Assembly: GCA_019677205.1 (NCBI GenBank)
Contig: JAAMXY010001521.1
Span: 1-16,722 of the forward strand
Direction: 5' to 3'
Source: Pinguiococcus pyrenoidosus
Lineage: Eukaryota > Sar > Pinguiophyceae > Pinguiochrysidales > Pinguiochrysidaceae
DNA: 16,722 nucleotides
Part shown: piece after piece, positions 1-8,150 of the stretch
How positions within the stretch are numbered: position 1 is the first letter of the stretch
Layout: the number at the start of each line of letters is the position of its first letter
Translations under genes and position numbers: made by a program
Notes under the pieces: generated by a model
Told to the model about the DNA's origin: nothing
Seen by the model: only the letters and a program-made list of their open reading frames with translations
Database searches by the model: none

Positions 1-43
1 ACTCCTCCAAACTCCACAAACCGGAGTCGTGCATATCATCCAT
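1..43 (-). CDS. possible 5' end of a minus-strand gene running off the left edge
   Basis: On the minus strand an ATG at 43-41 opens a frame that stays open to the window edge, starting MDDMHDSGLWSLEE. The start context (A at -3, G at +4) is good for a eukaryotic initiator. Only 14 codons are visible, so neither family nor function can be read. The same frame is also open further upstream (to about position 115), behind a possible acceptor, so this could be an internal exon rather than the first one. If it is a gene, it is divergent from the cyclin gene at 540. Confidence is low because the open stretch is short. Confidence 0.2.
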   Translation of the reverse strand, partial: MDDMHDSGLWSLEE

Positions 44-539
44 AGTTTTGGGGGAGAATGGGTTGTTGAGGAAGGTTCCTGGCGAATCATGGTTGGAACT
101 TCAAATAAACACGCAAGCGTCAATGAAAATTGCGCCAATCACAGCTCTTCGTGATGCGCTTGCTCGATTTATTTCCTGCGCTGATTGCTCGAGCTGGCTG
201 AATACGTGTATTTCCAATCGGTTTGTGGAGTCACCCCGTTAAATGTGTGAGTTGGGGCAGGCGACCGATCTCGCGCACCGTCTTCTGATCCTCTCCGTCC
301 ATCTCTTCTTCAAAATATTTCTCGTCTAATTTTGGAATATAATTTTATAATATTTAAATTTATATTATCAGAAATTAGCTGAATCCCAACTGTCACGGAC
401 AGACGCGAGGAACTCGCGGAGTTCGATTCCTCCGCGGTCCGCACGAGCTTCAGTTCGTCTGCCGCGCGGAGCACTACAGTGACTGTCGCGTCTGCGCAGC
501 ACTCTGGCCCTTTCAACGGTGGAGCCCCACAACGCGCAC
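44..539. promoter_or_regulatory. intergenic region upstream of the WW-cyclin gene
   Basis: No convincing coding region was seen here. A 64-codon open frame at 48-242 (+) has a TTG first codon and no recognisable similarity. Positions 305-375 form an AT-rich island with an imperfect inverted repeat (336-347 against 355-366) that stands out from the GC-rich surroundings. Positions 396-441 can fold as nested hairpins. By position this should carry the promoter and 5' UTR of the cyclin gene, and perhaps of a divergent gene to the left. No clear TATA box placed at a known transcription start can be claimed. Confidence 0.4.
336..366. repeat. AT-rich imperfect inverted repeat
   Basis: The left arm AATATAATTTTA (336-347) and right arm TAAATTTATATT (355-366) are complementary at 11 of 12 positions around a 7-nt centre. 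It lies in the AT island upstream of the cyclin gene. Function unknown; such palindromes also arise by chance in AT-rich DNA. Confidence 0.5.
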
Positions 540-2678
540 ATGCCGGACTCGGATATGGCGTCGAGCGGCCAGGTGGCCGGCGCCAAGGCCCCGTCCAAAA
601 GCCCGCCGAACCCGGAAGCTGCGAAGCCCCAGAGACCGCGAGTTTGGAAGCGAGCCAAAGACCCGAGGTGCGCCAACGCTCATTCGTTCGTCCAAGTGGT
701 ACCTGCGGAAGGGCGCAGACGGCCGCACCGCTGGGATTTTGAAATCGAGAAAGGGCACGCGAGTCGCGCAATTCTGGCACACAACCAAGTCGCCCCTGAC
801 GCAGCTCCAGAATGACGGCGCTTCGGTTGCCGAAGTGGTCGCGACTGCGTGAACTTGGACTCGGAACCCTACGACTGAAGAACGGAGAAGGGAGTGGAGT
901 GTCAGTGGTGGAGAAGCGAGTGGCGCGCTTCCGTCGCGACAGGTCCAAACGTTGAGTACTGACCAGATGAAATTCCACCTCTCCATCCCCCCCTTCCCCC
1001 CGCCCCCAGAACTGGCCGCACCTACTACTATGATGTGCACACGCGCGAGACGCAGTGGGAGAAGCCGTTGGAGCTGGCCACTCCGGAGGAGCGCGCGCGC
1101 ATCCTCGAGAAGGAGAGGCAGACCAAGGAATTCTTCTCGGCCATGGAGGCCAACATTCTGAGGAAGGTGAACCAGGGCATCGAGACGCACGATGTGCAGA
1201 CCCGGGACGAGGACGTCGCCGTGGTGAAGCCGTCGCCGCACCGGCGGAACCGAACCCCCATGGACGTGGCTGCCCCGGTGGACTACATCGCGGGCGAGGA
1301 GAGCAAGTACAAGGCGTACCCGGAGTTCTGGGGCGCGATCCGTGGCGCTCCCACCTCCAAGCCGCCGAGGATGGTGCGCACGATATCGCACATGGATGAC
1401 AGCGTGCTGGAGCAGCTGAAGACCACGGAGAACTCGGACCTGAGCGCGAGGGAGGCGCGGAGCTTGGAGGACATGCTCGAAGACATCAGCGTGGCGGAGA
1501 GCGAAGCGGGAACGCCTGCCCCGGGTGGGCCGAGGTCGATGCAGACCGCGCCCATCGGACGCAAGCGCCACATCATGTCGAGCTGGTTCGGGGGCGACAA
1601 GGCCGCGAAGACCAACGCCAGCCGGAACGGCTCTCGACTGCGGAGGCACTCGACCGTTCAAACGAAGGAGATGCCGTCCGTGTCCCGCACCACGCGCGTG
1701 TCGCTGGAGACCATCGACCTCAGCATGAACCCGCCGCCGCTGCGCCGGAACAATTCGACCAGCACAATCTATGTCAACGAGACGATGGCGGCGCCGGACA
1801 AGGACGCCACCATCAAGGCGGTGTGCTGCGTGATCCGGGCGCACATGCTCTCCGCGGCCGCGCGGGACGACGCGCACACCTTGGACACGGTGCCGGCCGA
1901 GTTCAAGGTCTTCATCGACCGCGACTACGAGAGACCGAAGCCCAAGCGGCCGAGCTTCTCCCGGTTCGTCCGGCCCTCCACCGACGACGAGGTGGAGGTG
2001 CCCAAGCTAGATACGATCGTCAAGTTCTTCCGGCATGTGTATCTCACGGCGCAGATGGAAGTCGAGTGTATTATCATGTCCCTTATCTACGTCGAGAAGC
2101 TCCTGAAGGAGACCAGCGGCGGTCTGCAGATCCGCCACTTCAACTGGAAGTCCATTCTCTTCGCGGGCATGATCATGGCCTCCAAGGTCTGGGACGACCT
2201 GTCCATGTGGAACGTGGACTTCTCCGCGGTCTGTCCGACCTTCAGCCTCCATCGCATCAACCAGCTGGAGCTCACGCTGCTTGACGTGCTCAAGTTCAAC
2301 ACCACGATCCCGGCGTCCGTGTACGCCAAGTACTACTTCCACCTGCGGTCGATGTGCGTGGCCATGGGCCTCGGCGGCGATCTGCGCTCCATCCAGCCGC
2401 TCTCGATCGAGGACGCGCAGCGCCTGCACATCTGCAGCGCGCGGTACGGGGATAAGAACAATCTGTCCGTGACGGTCCGAACGAGAGCTTCGACCCTGAC
2501 GGCGCCCCTGGATTTGGATGCGGTGCGACCACCGCTCGATGGCTCGGCCGAGAGCCATCTCCGGAAGACGTCGCAGACGAAGCCGAGGCTTTCATTAGAA
2601 GAGGTGCTATCAGTGAGTCCTACAAAGGCCTCGGCTAGTTCGAATAGTTTGGTTGCGGCTCGTGGCGCGACGCCCTAG
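540..2678 (+). CDS. cyclin Y-like protein with an N-terminal WW domain
   Basis: Predicted 598-residue cyclin of the cyclin Y family. In animals, cyclin Y binds CDK14/CDK16-type kinases at membranes. The model has exon 1 at 540-667, intron 668-1009 (GAG|GTGCGC to CCCCCAG|A) and exon 2 at 1010-2678. The join restores a WW domain at about residues 33-63: W36, the DPRTGRTYYYDVHTRETQW stretch, W59 and P62. This is strong evidence for the splice. Residues about 170-290 are low-complexity and Ser/Arg-rich, including RRHSTV, a possible basophilic-kinase or 14-3-3 site. A segment with STIYV and TIKAVCC (residues about 298-312) precedes the cyclin box (about 375-490), which holds the cyclin Y hallmarks NWKSILFAGMIMASKVWDD, MWNVDFSAVC and PASVYAKYYFHLRS. 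The start is the first in-frame ATG (540); another lies at 555. It converges on the signal peptidase gene. The WW fusion is not part of animal cyclin Y. Family assignment is very secure; the exact N-terminus is inferred. Confidence 0.88.
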
Positions 2679-3070
2679 GGGTGTCGTCGTGGCCACTCGC
2701 CGCAAGGAATCGTGGCTTCTTTTTCCCGGGTCGAGAATTGCAGAATTGCGCTCCGTAGGATATGCATCGTAGCCATAGGCCGTAGGCCACAGCCCCATGG
2801 ACGGCGCTGAACGCGTGTAGTTGAGGAGCGCCACAACAGGGAAGTTGCATGACCCCCCGTCCAGCGATTCGTGCCGCGCGTCACGGGTCGCAGAGATATG
2901 CAAGGAAAGCTCTTGCGTTCATAGTTCATTTTTCATTGTTCCTCGTTCGTTTTCCTCGTTCGTGTTCCTCGTTCGTGTTCCTCGTTCGTGTTTGTTTTTG
3001 CTTTTGTTGGTCTCTGGCTGGCGTTCTTTCTTGGCTCACACGTCATCTAGATTCCACCGCCCGCGCCCGC
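2679..3070. other. convergent intergenic region (3' ends of cyclin and SPC3 genes)
   Basis: This gap separates two converging genes and should hold both 3' UTRs. No credible coding frame was seen. Its notable content is the 13-bp tandem repeat at 2940-2991 followed by a T-rich run. Open frames crossing it are antisense or noncoding and match no family I recognise. Confidence 0.5.
2940..2991. repeat. 13-bp tandem repeat, four copies
   Basis: Four consecutive copies of TCCTCGTTCGTGT are visible; the first copy differs by one base (TTT in place of TGT at its end). The array is pyrimidine-rich on the plus strand and lies between two convergent 3' ends. It reads as a minisatellite; no function is evident. 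Confidence 0.85.
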
Positions 3071-3592
3071 CTACCGCTTGCTAGATGTATACTCGTTGGG
3101 CATGTAGAAGCTCTTGCTACCTCCGGAATTCAGCAGGATCTGCCCCGTCAAGGGCATCTGCTCCCACACCAGCCTAAGGGTGACGTCCTTCCCGCGCAGC
3201 TCTGCCCCCTGGTCGATCAGCGCATACTTGACGAACTGGTTGTCCTGCTTGATGACCGCGTCCTCCTCGCGCTCGATGATCTTGTCCCATATGAACACCT
3301 GGTTGAGCGGGTTGGTCTGTGTGGCGTACTCCGCCACCACGAACACGAACAGCTGCTTGACGTTCCAGTTGAAGGCCCCGCGCAGGTCCGCGTCGATGTC
3401 GAAGGTCAGCATGGCGCGGTCGATGTTGGCGTGCTTCCGCAGACTGCGAAGCTCTCGCAAACGCAGCGTGTGGACCACAGGTTGGCCGTCGTGAAAAAGC
3501 ATGGTCTGCACCGCCGCCAGGGTGCTCAGCGCCAGCAGCACGGTGAAGCTGAAGAACACCACGGCATTGAGCCGCACCCAGATCGTGTGCAT
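3071..3592 (-). CDS. signal peptidase complex subunit 3 (SPC22/23 type)
   Basis: Single-exon, 173-residue protein of the SPCS3/Spc3 family, the accessory subunit of the ER signal peptidase complex that helps position the catalytic subunits on the lumenal side. The N-terminal signal anchor lies at about residues 7-29 (VRLNAVVFFSFTVLLALSTL). The lumenal domain carries family motifs FDIDADL (64-70), NWNVKQLF (75-82) and NPLNQVFIWDKII (94-106). The length matches the usual 170-180 residues. The start is the ATG at 3592: the frame continues 15 codons upstream but without another ATG, and the family normally begins just before the hydrophobic segment. The protein ends with a short polar tail (YTSSKR). 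It is convergent with the cyclin gene and lies downstream of the thiamine gene in the same orientation. Assignment is very secure. Confidence 0.93.
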   Translation of the reverse strand: MHTIWVRLNAVVFFSFTVLLALSTLAAVQTMLFHDGQPVVHTLRLRELRSLRKHANIDRAMLTFDIDADLRGAFNWNVKQLFVFVVAEYATQTNPLNQVFIWDKIIEREEDAVIKQDNQFVKYALIDQGAELRGKDVTLRLVWEQMPLTGQILLNSGGSKSFYMPNEYTSSKR

Positions 3593-4195
3593 CCTGCCCT
3601 CCTCGCAGTCCAACTTGGGGCGCTTGGAAAGCCTCAACTCCGCGTGGCGGACGGACGAGCGCTATTCGCCTGTGCCACAGCCGCCACAGGCCTAGCTTCA
3701 GACGCACGGAAGTGATACTTGAAGACAGCGATCGATACGGACCGCTGACCTACGTGGATACTCGGGTACTTCCAGTGCGGTCAATTTCGAAAATTAACTA
3801 AAATGACTCTTCGATCCTGGATCTTCTTGTTTTGGGTTTTGGGTTTTTGGTTGGAGAGTTGAGCGTGTCGCGCGTGTCGCGCAGGTGGCAGAATGGTTGA
3901 GGAAGGCGGTCTTGCGCCACATTCCTCACCGTCTGGTCGCAAGAGGGACTGAGAGAGAGAGAGAAAGAGAGGGAAGAGTCTCTCGCTTTGCCAGAAGGGA
4001 AAGAGGGAAAAAAATCCTTCTTGTCGTGAGGCGTAAGACCCTTCGTGAGAGACAGCTCGGGGGAAGCTGTTGCTGTTGACATCAACCAAAAACAAAAAAC
4101 AAAAAAAAGCTCTCGTCCAGCTCTTGTCCTTCCTCTTTGACGAAGCGTGAAAGGTGGGATTTTGCCCACGGATCACCAACCTAGGGATTGTTCAT
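3593..4195. promoter_or_regulatory. intergenic region between the thiamine gene 3' end and SPC3 5' end
   Basis: On the minus strand this 603-bp gap holds the 3' end of the ThiE/TenI gene and the promoter and 5' UTR of SPC3. A purine-rich tract (about 3948-4010) begins with a GA dinucleotide run. A tandem 9-bp repeat, GCGTGTCGC, lies at 3863-3871 and 3872-3880. A stretch at 3885-3944 has three mutually overlapping complementary pairs. A minus-strand open frame at 3781-4179 has low-complexity composition (many S, F, P, K, Q) and no family resemblance, so it is treated as noncoding. Confidence 0.45.
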
Positions 4196-5085
4196 CTACA
4201 GAGCAAGAGCCTGCGGCGATGAAGAGGCGAAGACCGTGGCCGCTAGCGGCGGCAGCTCCGCCAGAAGCTCGGCAGTCGTGTCCTGCCCAAAGACGGCCGA
4301 GATGACTGCCACTCCGTCCGCACCAGCGCGCATCACCAGCTCCGCATTCCTCTTGTCAATGCCTCCGACGCCAAGGACGCGGCAATTGTCCCCCGCTGGC
4401 CGCGCTGCCACCACCTGCTCCATGAGGCCGACGCCCTCCACCTCGGTCTTCTCCGGGTGACTCGGCGTCGGGAACATCGTGCCCAGCTGCACATAGTCCG
4501 CCCCTTCGGACCACGCTCGCTCGGCAGCTCCCAGGGAATGCGCCGCCGCCCCGAGAATCCACGTGGGCCGCTGGCGGCGCAGCTCCGCCAGCGCCCCCGC
4601 GGCACTGGCCGCCTCGGAGAGATGCACGCCGTCGCATCTGCTGCTCCCCAGCGCTTCCGAGGCCACTTCCAGCGTATCTGCCACTTCTCCCAAGGCCGCG
4701 GGGCCCAGGTTCAACACGATGGGCACGCGCTCGGGTAGCAAAGCTCGGATCCGGGTCGCTGCGGCCACCAGGTCCTCCAGCGACGCCTGCTGGTCGCGGA
4801 TCTGCAGGAGATTCATGCCCACAGAACTCGCTTCCTGTGGGTTACGCGTCAGCCCTGAAGAAAGCGGGTCTGCGGAAGTAAAGCAGGGGGCCAAGGAACC
4901 TGCATGAGAAGCTCCAGGTGCTCCTGCTGCGGCCCTCGGAGGCTGCAGAAATTGCTGGGGGTGATGCCGGCCAAGACACGCGGGCAGAGGTGTCCGCTGG
5001 ACAAGGGCCTCGCCGACGCCGGATGCGCAGCAATAACCACGGACATGGCGACAAGCACGCGGTGCATGGCAGAGACGGGTGCCAT
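4196..5085 (-). CDS. ThiE/TenI-family protein (thiamine phosphate synthase-like), possibly plastid-targeted
   Basis: Predicted 274-residue TIM-barrel protein of the thiamine phosphate synthase/TenI family. ThiE enzymes join HMP-diphosphate to thiazole phosphate in vitamin B1 synthesis; TenI enzymes tautomerise the thiazole. Exon 1 spans 5085-4900, the intron 4899-4835 (CAG|GTTCCT to CCACAG|GAA, phase 0) and exon 2 4834-4196. The start ATG at 5085 has a strong context (GGCCATGG). Residues 1-24 are hydrophobic and end HPASA, resembling a signal or plastid presequence. The barrel starts near RVLAGITPSN (36-45). Visible motifs are NLLQIRD (70-76), GVHLSE (131-136), ILGAAAHS (155-162), GADYVQLGTMFPT (173-185), VGGID (218-222) and AGADGVAVISA (232-242). 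The usual N-D metal-binding pair appears as N104-L105, so true synthase activity is uncertain. Family assignment is secure; the exact reaction is not. Confidence 0.82.
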
Positions 5086-5410
5086 GGCCGACGGACCAAA
5101 GAGGCGGCGTGGAAGGGAGACTTGGGAACGGATCTTCAATCAGCTGATCGCTTGAGCGGAGCAACGCACGACGCGTCGACGATGGAGATTGGAGATCGAC
5201 AACTGATCCATCAAGCGACACGTTCCCCAGGGAGGGATCGGCAGACACGAGCATGCTGTGCGAAGAGGAGAGAGTGGCCACAGGCGAAGTACCTGAGGCG
5301 CCCTTGTGTTTTTCTCCTCTCCTCTGCGTATCTTGGACGTGCCATTCGTTCCATACACGTCGAGATAGCATGCTACGAACGAGGACAAAGGACTTTATCG
5401 TCTCGAGATT
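5086..5410. promoter_or_regulatory. intergenic region upstream of the ThiE/TenI gene
   Basis: This 325-bp stretch lies between the 3' end of the unknown membrane-protein gene and the start of the thiamine gene, both minus strand. It should hold the thiamine gene promoter. A minus-strand frame across it (to 5371) is continuous with exon 2 of the thiamine gene only if the intron is read through, and it shows no family similarity. I saw no repeat, TPP-riboswitch-like element or RNA gene, although a THI-box cannot be excluded by eye. Confidence 0.4.
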
Positions 5411-6717
5411 CTAGACCTTGGGGCACTGACCGAGCAAGCAGATTGATCTAGTCATCATGAGCCTGCGCAGGGTCTGGACGCTGATGTCTTCTGGGTTGTC
5501 GACGATTAGAGGATCTTCGCCTTTCCGCGGCTTCTCTCGGAGGGCGTGATGGAGAATGTCCTGTGCGCTCGCGCCGCGGTAGCGTTGATATGGGACGTAC
5601 TCGTCAGCCTTCACCACTTGCACGTAGCATGGAATCTGCGCCGTGAGCTGCAGCGCGTCAACGAGCTCTTCAACGTCCTTCAGCCCAACCGCCTGGCTGG
5701 AAGACGTCACCCGGAGCATCTCATGATACGCGTCGGACGTGTCTAGGACGTTGCTGTCGACGATGAGAGACAGAGCGACCAACAACGAGCGCAGCGGAAG
5801 CTTCTCCCGAAGGACGGAGGGACCCGGCAGCCCAATGAGTCCGTCCCACGATGGCCTGTCGAATACGTCCTCGCGCAGCTGGGCAGCGGCCTGGCCGCCG
5901 CTCTCATACCGCGGAATCATGCCCAGAACCGCGCGGTCCAGAATGTGACCCCTATGGCAGCATCGTGAGATTCCTGCTTTCTCAGCGAGCGCGTAGATCC
6001 AGTTGAAGAACGAGACGCACTGTTTCACGGGGATCGCCTGACGCTCTTCGCCCAGGAATCGCCGGAGAAGCCCCCGCGCAACCACGATGAAATCGGGATA
6101 GCTCACATCGTCGACGCCCAGCTCCGCGACGATCTCCTTCACCAGCTGCGCAAACGTCTCCGCAGAGACTGCATTCGCGCGGTTTATCTGCGACGTCCCA
6201 GCAAAAGGTTATGCGCTTCACGTGTCTTCGAGGTTGCCTTTCCTCAGCTTCTTTCCAGGCTTCCCTTCGTGAACGCTGCTTCCCGTGCTCTTCGCTTCAC
6301 AGTTGCCCAAAGCGCGACGAGCATCGTTGCAACACCGCCCTCCCCCCCAAAAAATAAAAGGACTGAGTCCGCTGGGCGTACCTCTGCGATTTCCTCCGGC
6401 TCCACTGCCGTGAGCGACTCCACCTCCTCCTCGATTCTGTTCCTGTCCGCCACGGAGTAGCTGCTCCGCACCAGCGCGCCGATGATGGACAGCACAATCG
6501 CCAGGAAGGTGTAGCCGGGGTTTCTGTAGAACCAGTTGTCGTACTTCGGCTTCTCCGCGTCGGGCTTGGGTGTTGCCGTGTCGATCGGCGGCAGGTTTGG
6601 CGGTGCCATGGGGCTTCCCAGGCTAGAAAGCACCCTGCTGCTTCGCGCATCGATCAGCTGGCGAAGCCCCCGAGGGGCGATGGGCAGGCGCCGAGCCCGC
6701 ATGCAAGCGCGCCACAT
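5411..6717 (-). CDS. unknown protein with mitochondrial-type leader, one membrane helix and EF-hand-like helical region
   Basis: I do not recognise this 370-residue protein. Exon 1 spans 6717-6382, the intron 6381-6188 (GAG|GTACGC to GTCGCAG|ATA, phase 0) and exon 2 6187-5411. Exon 2 alone has no in-frame ATG near its 5' side, which supports joining it to exon 1. The N-terminus (MWRACMRARRLPIAPRGLRQ) is Arg-rich without acids through residue 20, like a mitochondrial targeting peptide. A proline-rich linker follows, then a membrane helix at about 70-86 (TFLAIVLSIIGALV). The rest is soluble and helical. The stretch EMLRVTSSSQAVGLKDVEEL, followed by VDALQLTAQIP, resembles a degenerate EF-hand pair. 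No classical calcium loop is visible. It is divergent from the light-harvesting gene over 280 bp. Two separate genes remain possible. Confidence 0.6.
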
Positions 6718-6997
6718 GTGTTTTGCCAAAGTTGAAAGGTGAAAAGCGCGGGAAGCGGAACCTTCAGCAACTGCGAATTGCGCGCAAGTGTTTTCGCGCT
6801 CTGTCCTCGTCCGTGTTGTTTTGATTGTTCGGCCGGCCGGACGGCTTTCTTAAGATCCTCTCTCGTGTCCGTCGCGGCGGTCCTTCTGTCACGAGTTTCT
6901 TGAACCTCCGTCATCGGCAAATCCAGGGAGTACTCCGCTGAGAACCACAACGCGTTGCAAGCCAGCCGTGTCTCTGCCGCTTCCGCCGCCGTCCAAG
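6718..6997. promoter_or_regulatory. divergent promoter region of the unknown mitochondrial-type gene and the light-harvesting gene
   Basis: This 280-bp spacer has start codons on both sides, at 6717 (-) and 6998 (+), so both promoters must lie here or overlap the flanking 5' UTRs. A GGCCGGCC palindrome lies near 6830. No TATA-like box at a fixed distance from the light-harvesting ATG is evident. The 30 bases before that ATG are C-rich with CCGCC triplets. Confidence 0.45.
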
Positions 6998-7823
6998 ATG
7001 AACAAGCTCGCCGTCGCTCTCTTCGCTGTGCTGGCTGCCTCCGCGCACGCCTTCAGCCGGGTGCCCATGAGAATGGCCACCGAGATGTCCCCCTCCGTGC
7101 CCTTCCTTAAGGTACGTGAGCGACGCCGAGCGGGGATCTTGCCCAGGCGCCGCCAGTCCCTCGCGTCTCTGTGCTTCCGAGCATGAAGCCTGCTAGGCAA
7201 TGCTGGAGAGCTTGAGATCTGACCAGACTTTCTCATTTGGTGGCACTGTAGAAGCAGCCCAAGCTCGATGGCTCCATGGCTGGCGACGTTGGATTCGACC
7301 CGCTTGGCCTCTCCAACGTAAGCTTGCTCGGGCCTGCCTCCTTTGCTGGCGAGCTGCTTCCCGGATTCTCACGCTGCACCCCGCATCGCTCTTGCAGGTC
7401 TTCGATATCAACTTCCTGCGCGAGTCGGAGATCAAGCACGGGCGTATCGCCATGCTTGCCTGCCTGGGCGTGTTCGTGCAAACCGTCGTCCACCTGCCGG
7501 GCGAGGCCTACACCGAGGCCAACCCGGTGGACGCCTTCTACAAGGTCGGCCCGCAGCCGCTGCTTCAGATCTTCCTCTTCATCGGCTTCCTCGAGAACAA
7601 GTTGCACGATGGCAAGATCAGCTACCTGGACATGGACGTCAGCAAGCCGGGAGACTTCGGCTTTGATCCGCTCAAGTTTGGCAAGGACCCGGCGAACCTC
7701 GAGACCCTGAAGCTGAAGGAGATTAAGAATGGCCGCCTTGCGATGTGCGCCATCGGTGGCCTCCTCCACCAGTGCTTCGTCTCGGGCAGCCCGATCTGGG
7801 ACTTCTCCACCACGCAAGGCTAG
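6998..7823 (+). CDS. light-harvesting chlorophyll a/c-type (FCP-like) antenna protein
   Basis: Predicted 201-residue three-helix light-harvesting protein of the thylakoid membrane. It binds chlorophyll and carotenoid and feeds excitation to a photosystem. Exons are 6998-7111, 7252-7317 and 7398-7823, with phase 0 introns (AAG|GTACGT to CTGTAG|AAG, and AAC|GTAAGC to TTGCAG|GTC). Residues 1-18 are a signal peptide, followed by F19 in ASAHA|F, the motif used by complex red-lineage plastids. GDVGFDPLGLS (50-59 region) precedes helix 1, which has the chlorophyll-ligand pattern E71-x2-H74-x-R76. Helix 2 spans about 113-131 and has E126. GDFGFDPLKFG (145-155) precedes helix 3, with E168, N171 and R173 in KEIKNGRLAM. 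The length is normal for FCP-type antenna proteins. The subfamily (Lhcf, Lhcr or other) cannot be fixed by eye. Confidence 0.93.
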
Positions 7824-8150
7824 ATCCGGACGTGGGCGCGCGTAGCACGGCCTGCGTCTCTTTCTTGGCATCGTCGTATCATTGTGTACAGGCCTGGTGT
7901 GTGACAGTCAATCTTGCTTTCAGGATGGACTAGCTGTGGCGATTGTGACAGGTGCCGCGTGGATCGTCGCTGTCGATGTGAACCGTAAGAACACGTCTTC
8001 TGGTGAAGTCCTCTCCTCGCAACTTGCAAGCCGGAGGTCCCATGGATACACGACTATACCGCGCGAAAATGGTGCGAAGGCGATGGAGAGACAGTGCAGA
8101 GAGGACGCTCAGACGATGCAACGCGAAGTGCTTCCAGCTCACGAAGTGCA
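7824..8150. other. convergent intergenic region (3' ends of antenna and dynamitin genes)
   Basis: This 327-bp stretch between two convergent stop codons should contain both 3' UTRs. Open frames that cross it are antisense to the dynamitin gene or unstructured, with no family similarity. No repeat or RNA gene was seen. Confidence 0.45.

Noticed and set aside
372-443. Possible tRNA ending at a GTTCGATTCC box B-like word
   Set aside because: No box A upstream at the right distance. The T-arm would need a 7-nt loop, but the perfect stem gives an 8-nt loop. It is kept only as a hairpin finding.
513-1877. Long minus-strand open frame opposite the cyclin gene
   Set aside because: Its composition is that of an antisense shadow (His/Arg/Val-rich), it lacks any family resemblance, and the plus strand has a clear cyclin Y.
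3881-3950. Possible tRNA: TGGCAGAATGG resembles a box A
   Set aside because: No matching T-arm or box B, no 7-bp acceptor stem and no proper anticodon arm could be formed on the plus strand.
3781-4179. 132-codon minus-strand open frame between SPC3 and the thiamine gene
   Set aside because: Low complexity from purine/pyrimidine tracts, no domain, and it lies where the SPC3 promoter and 5' UTR are expected.
5086-5371. N-terminal extension of the thiamine gene in the exon 2 frame
   Set aside because: It requires reading through a good intron and gives no family sequence. The spliced exon 1 supplies the missing first beta-strand region and a leader.
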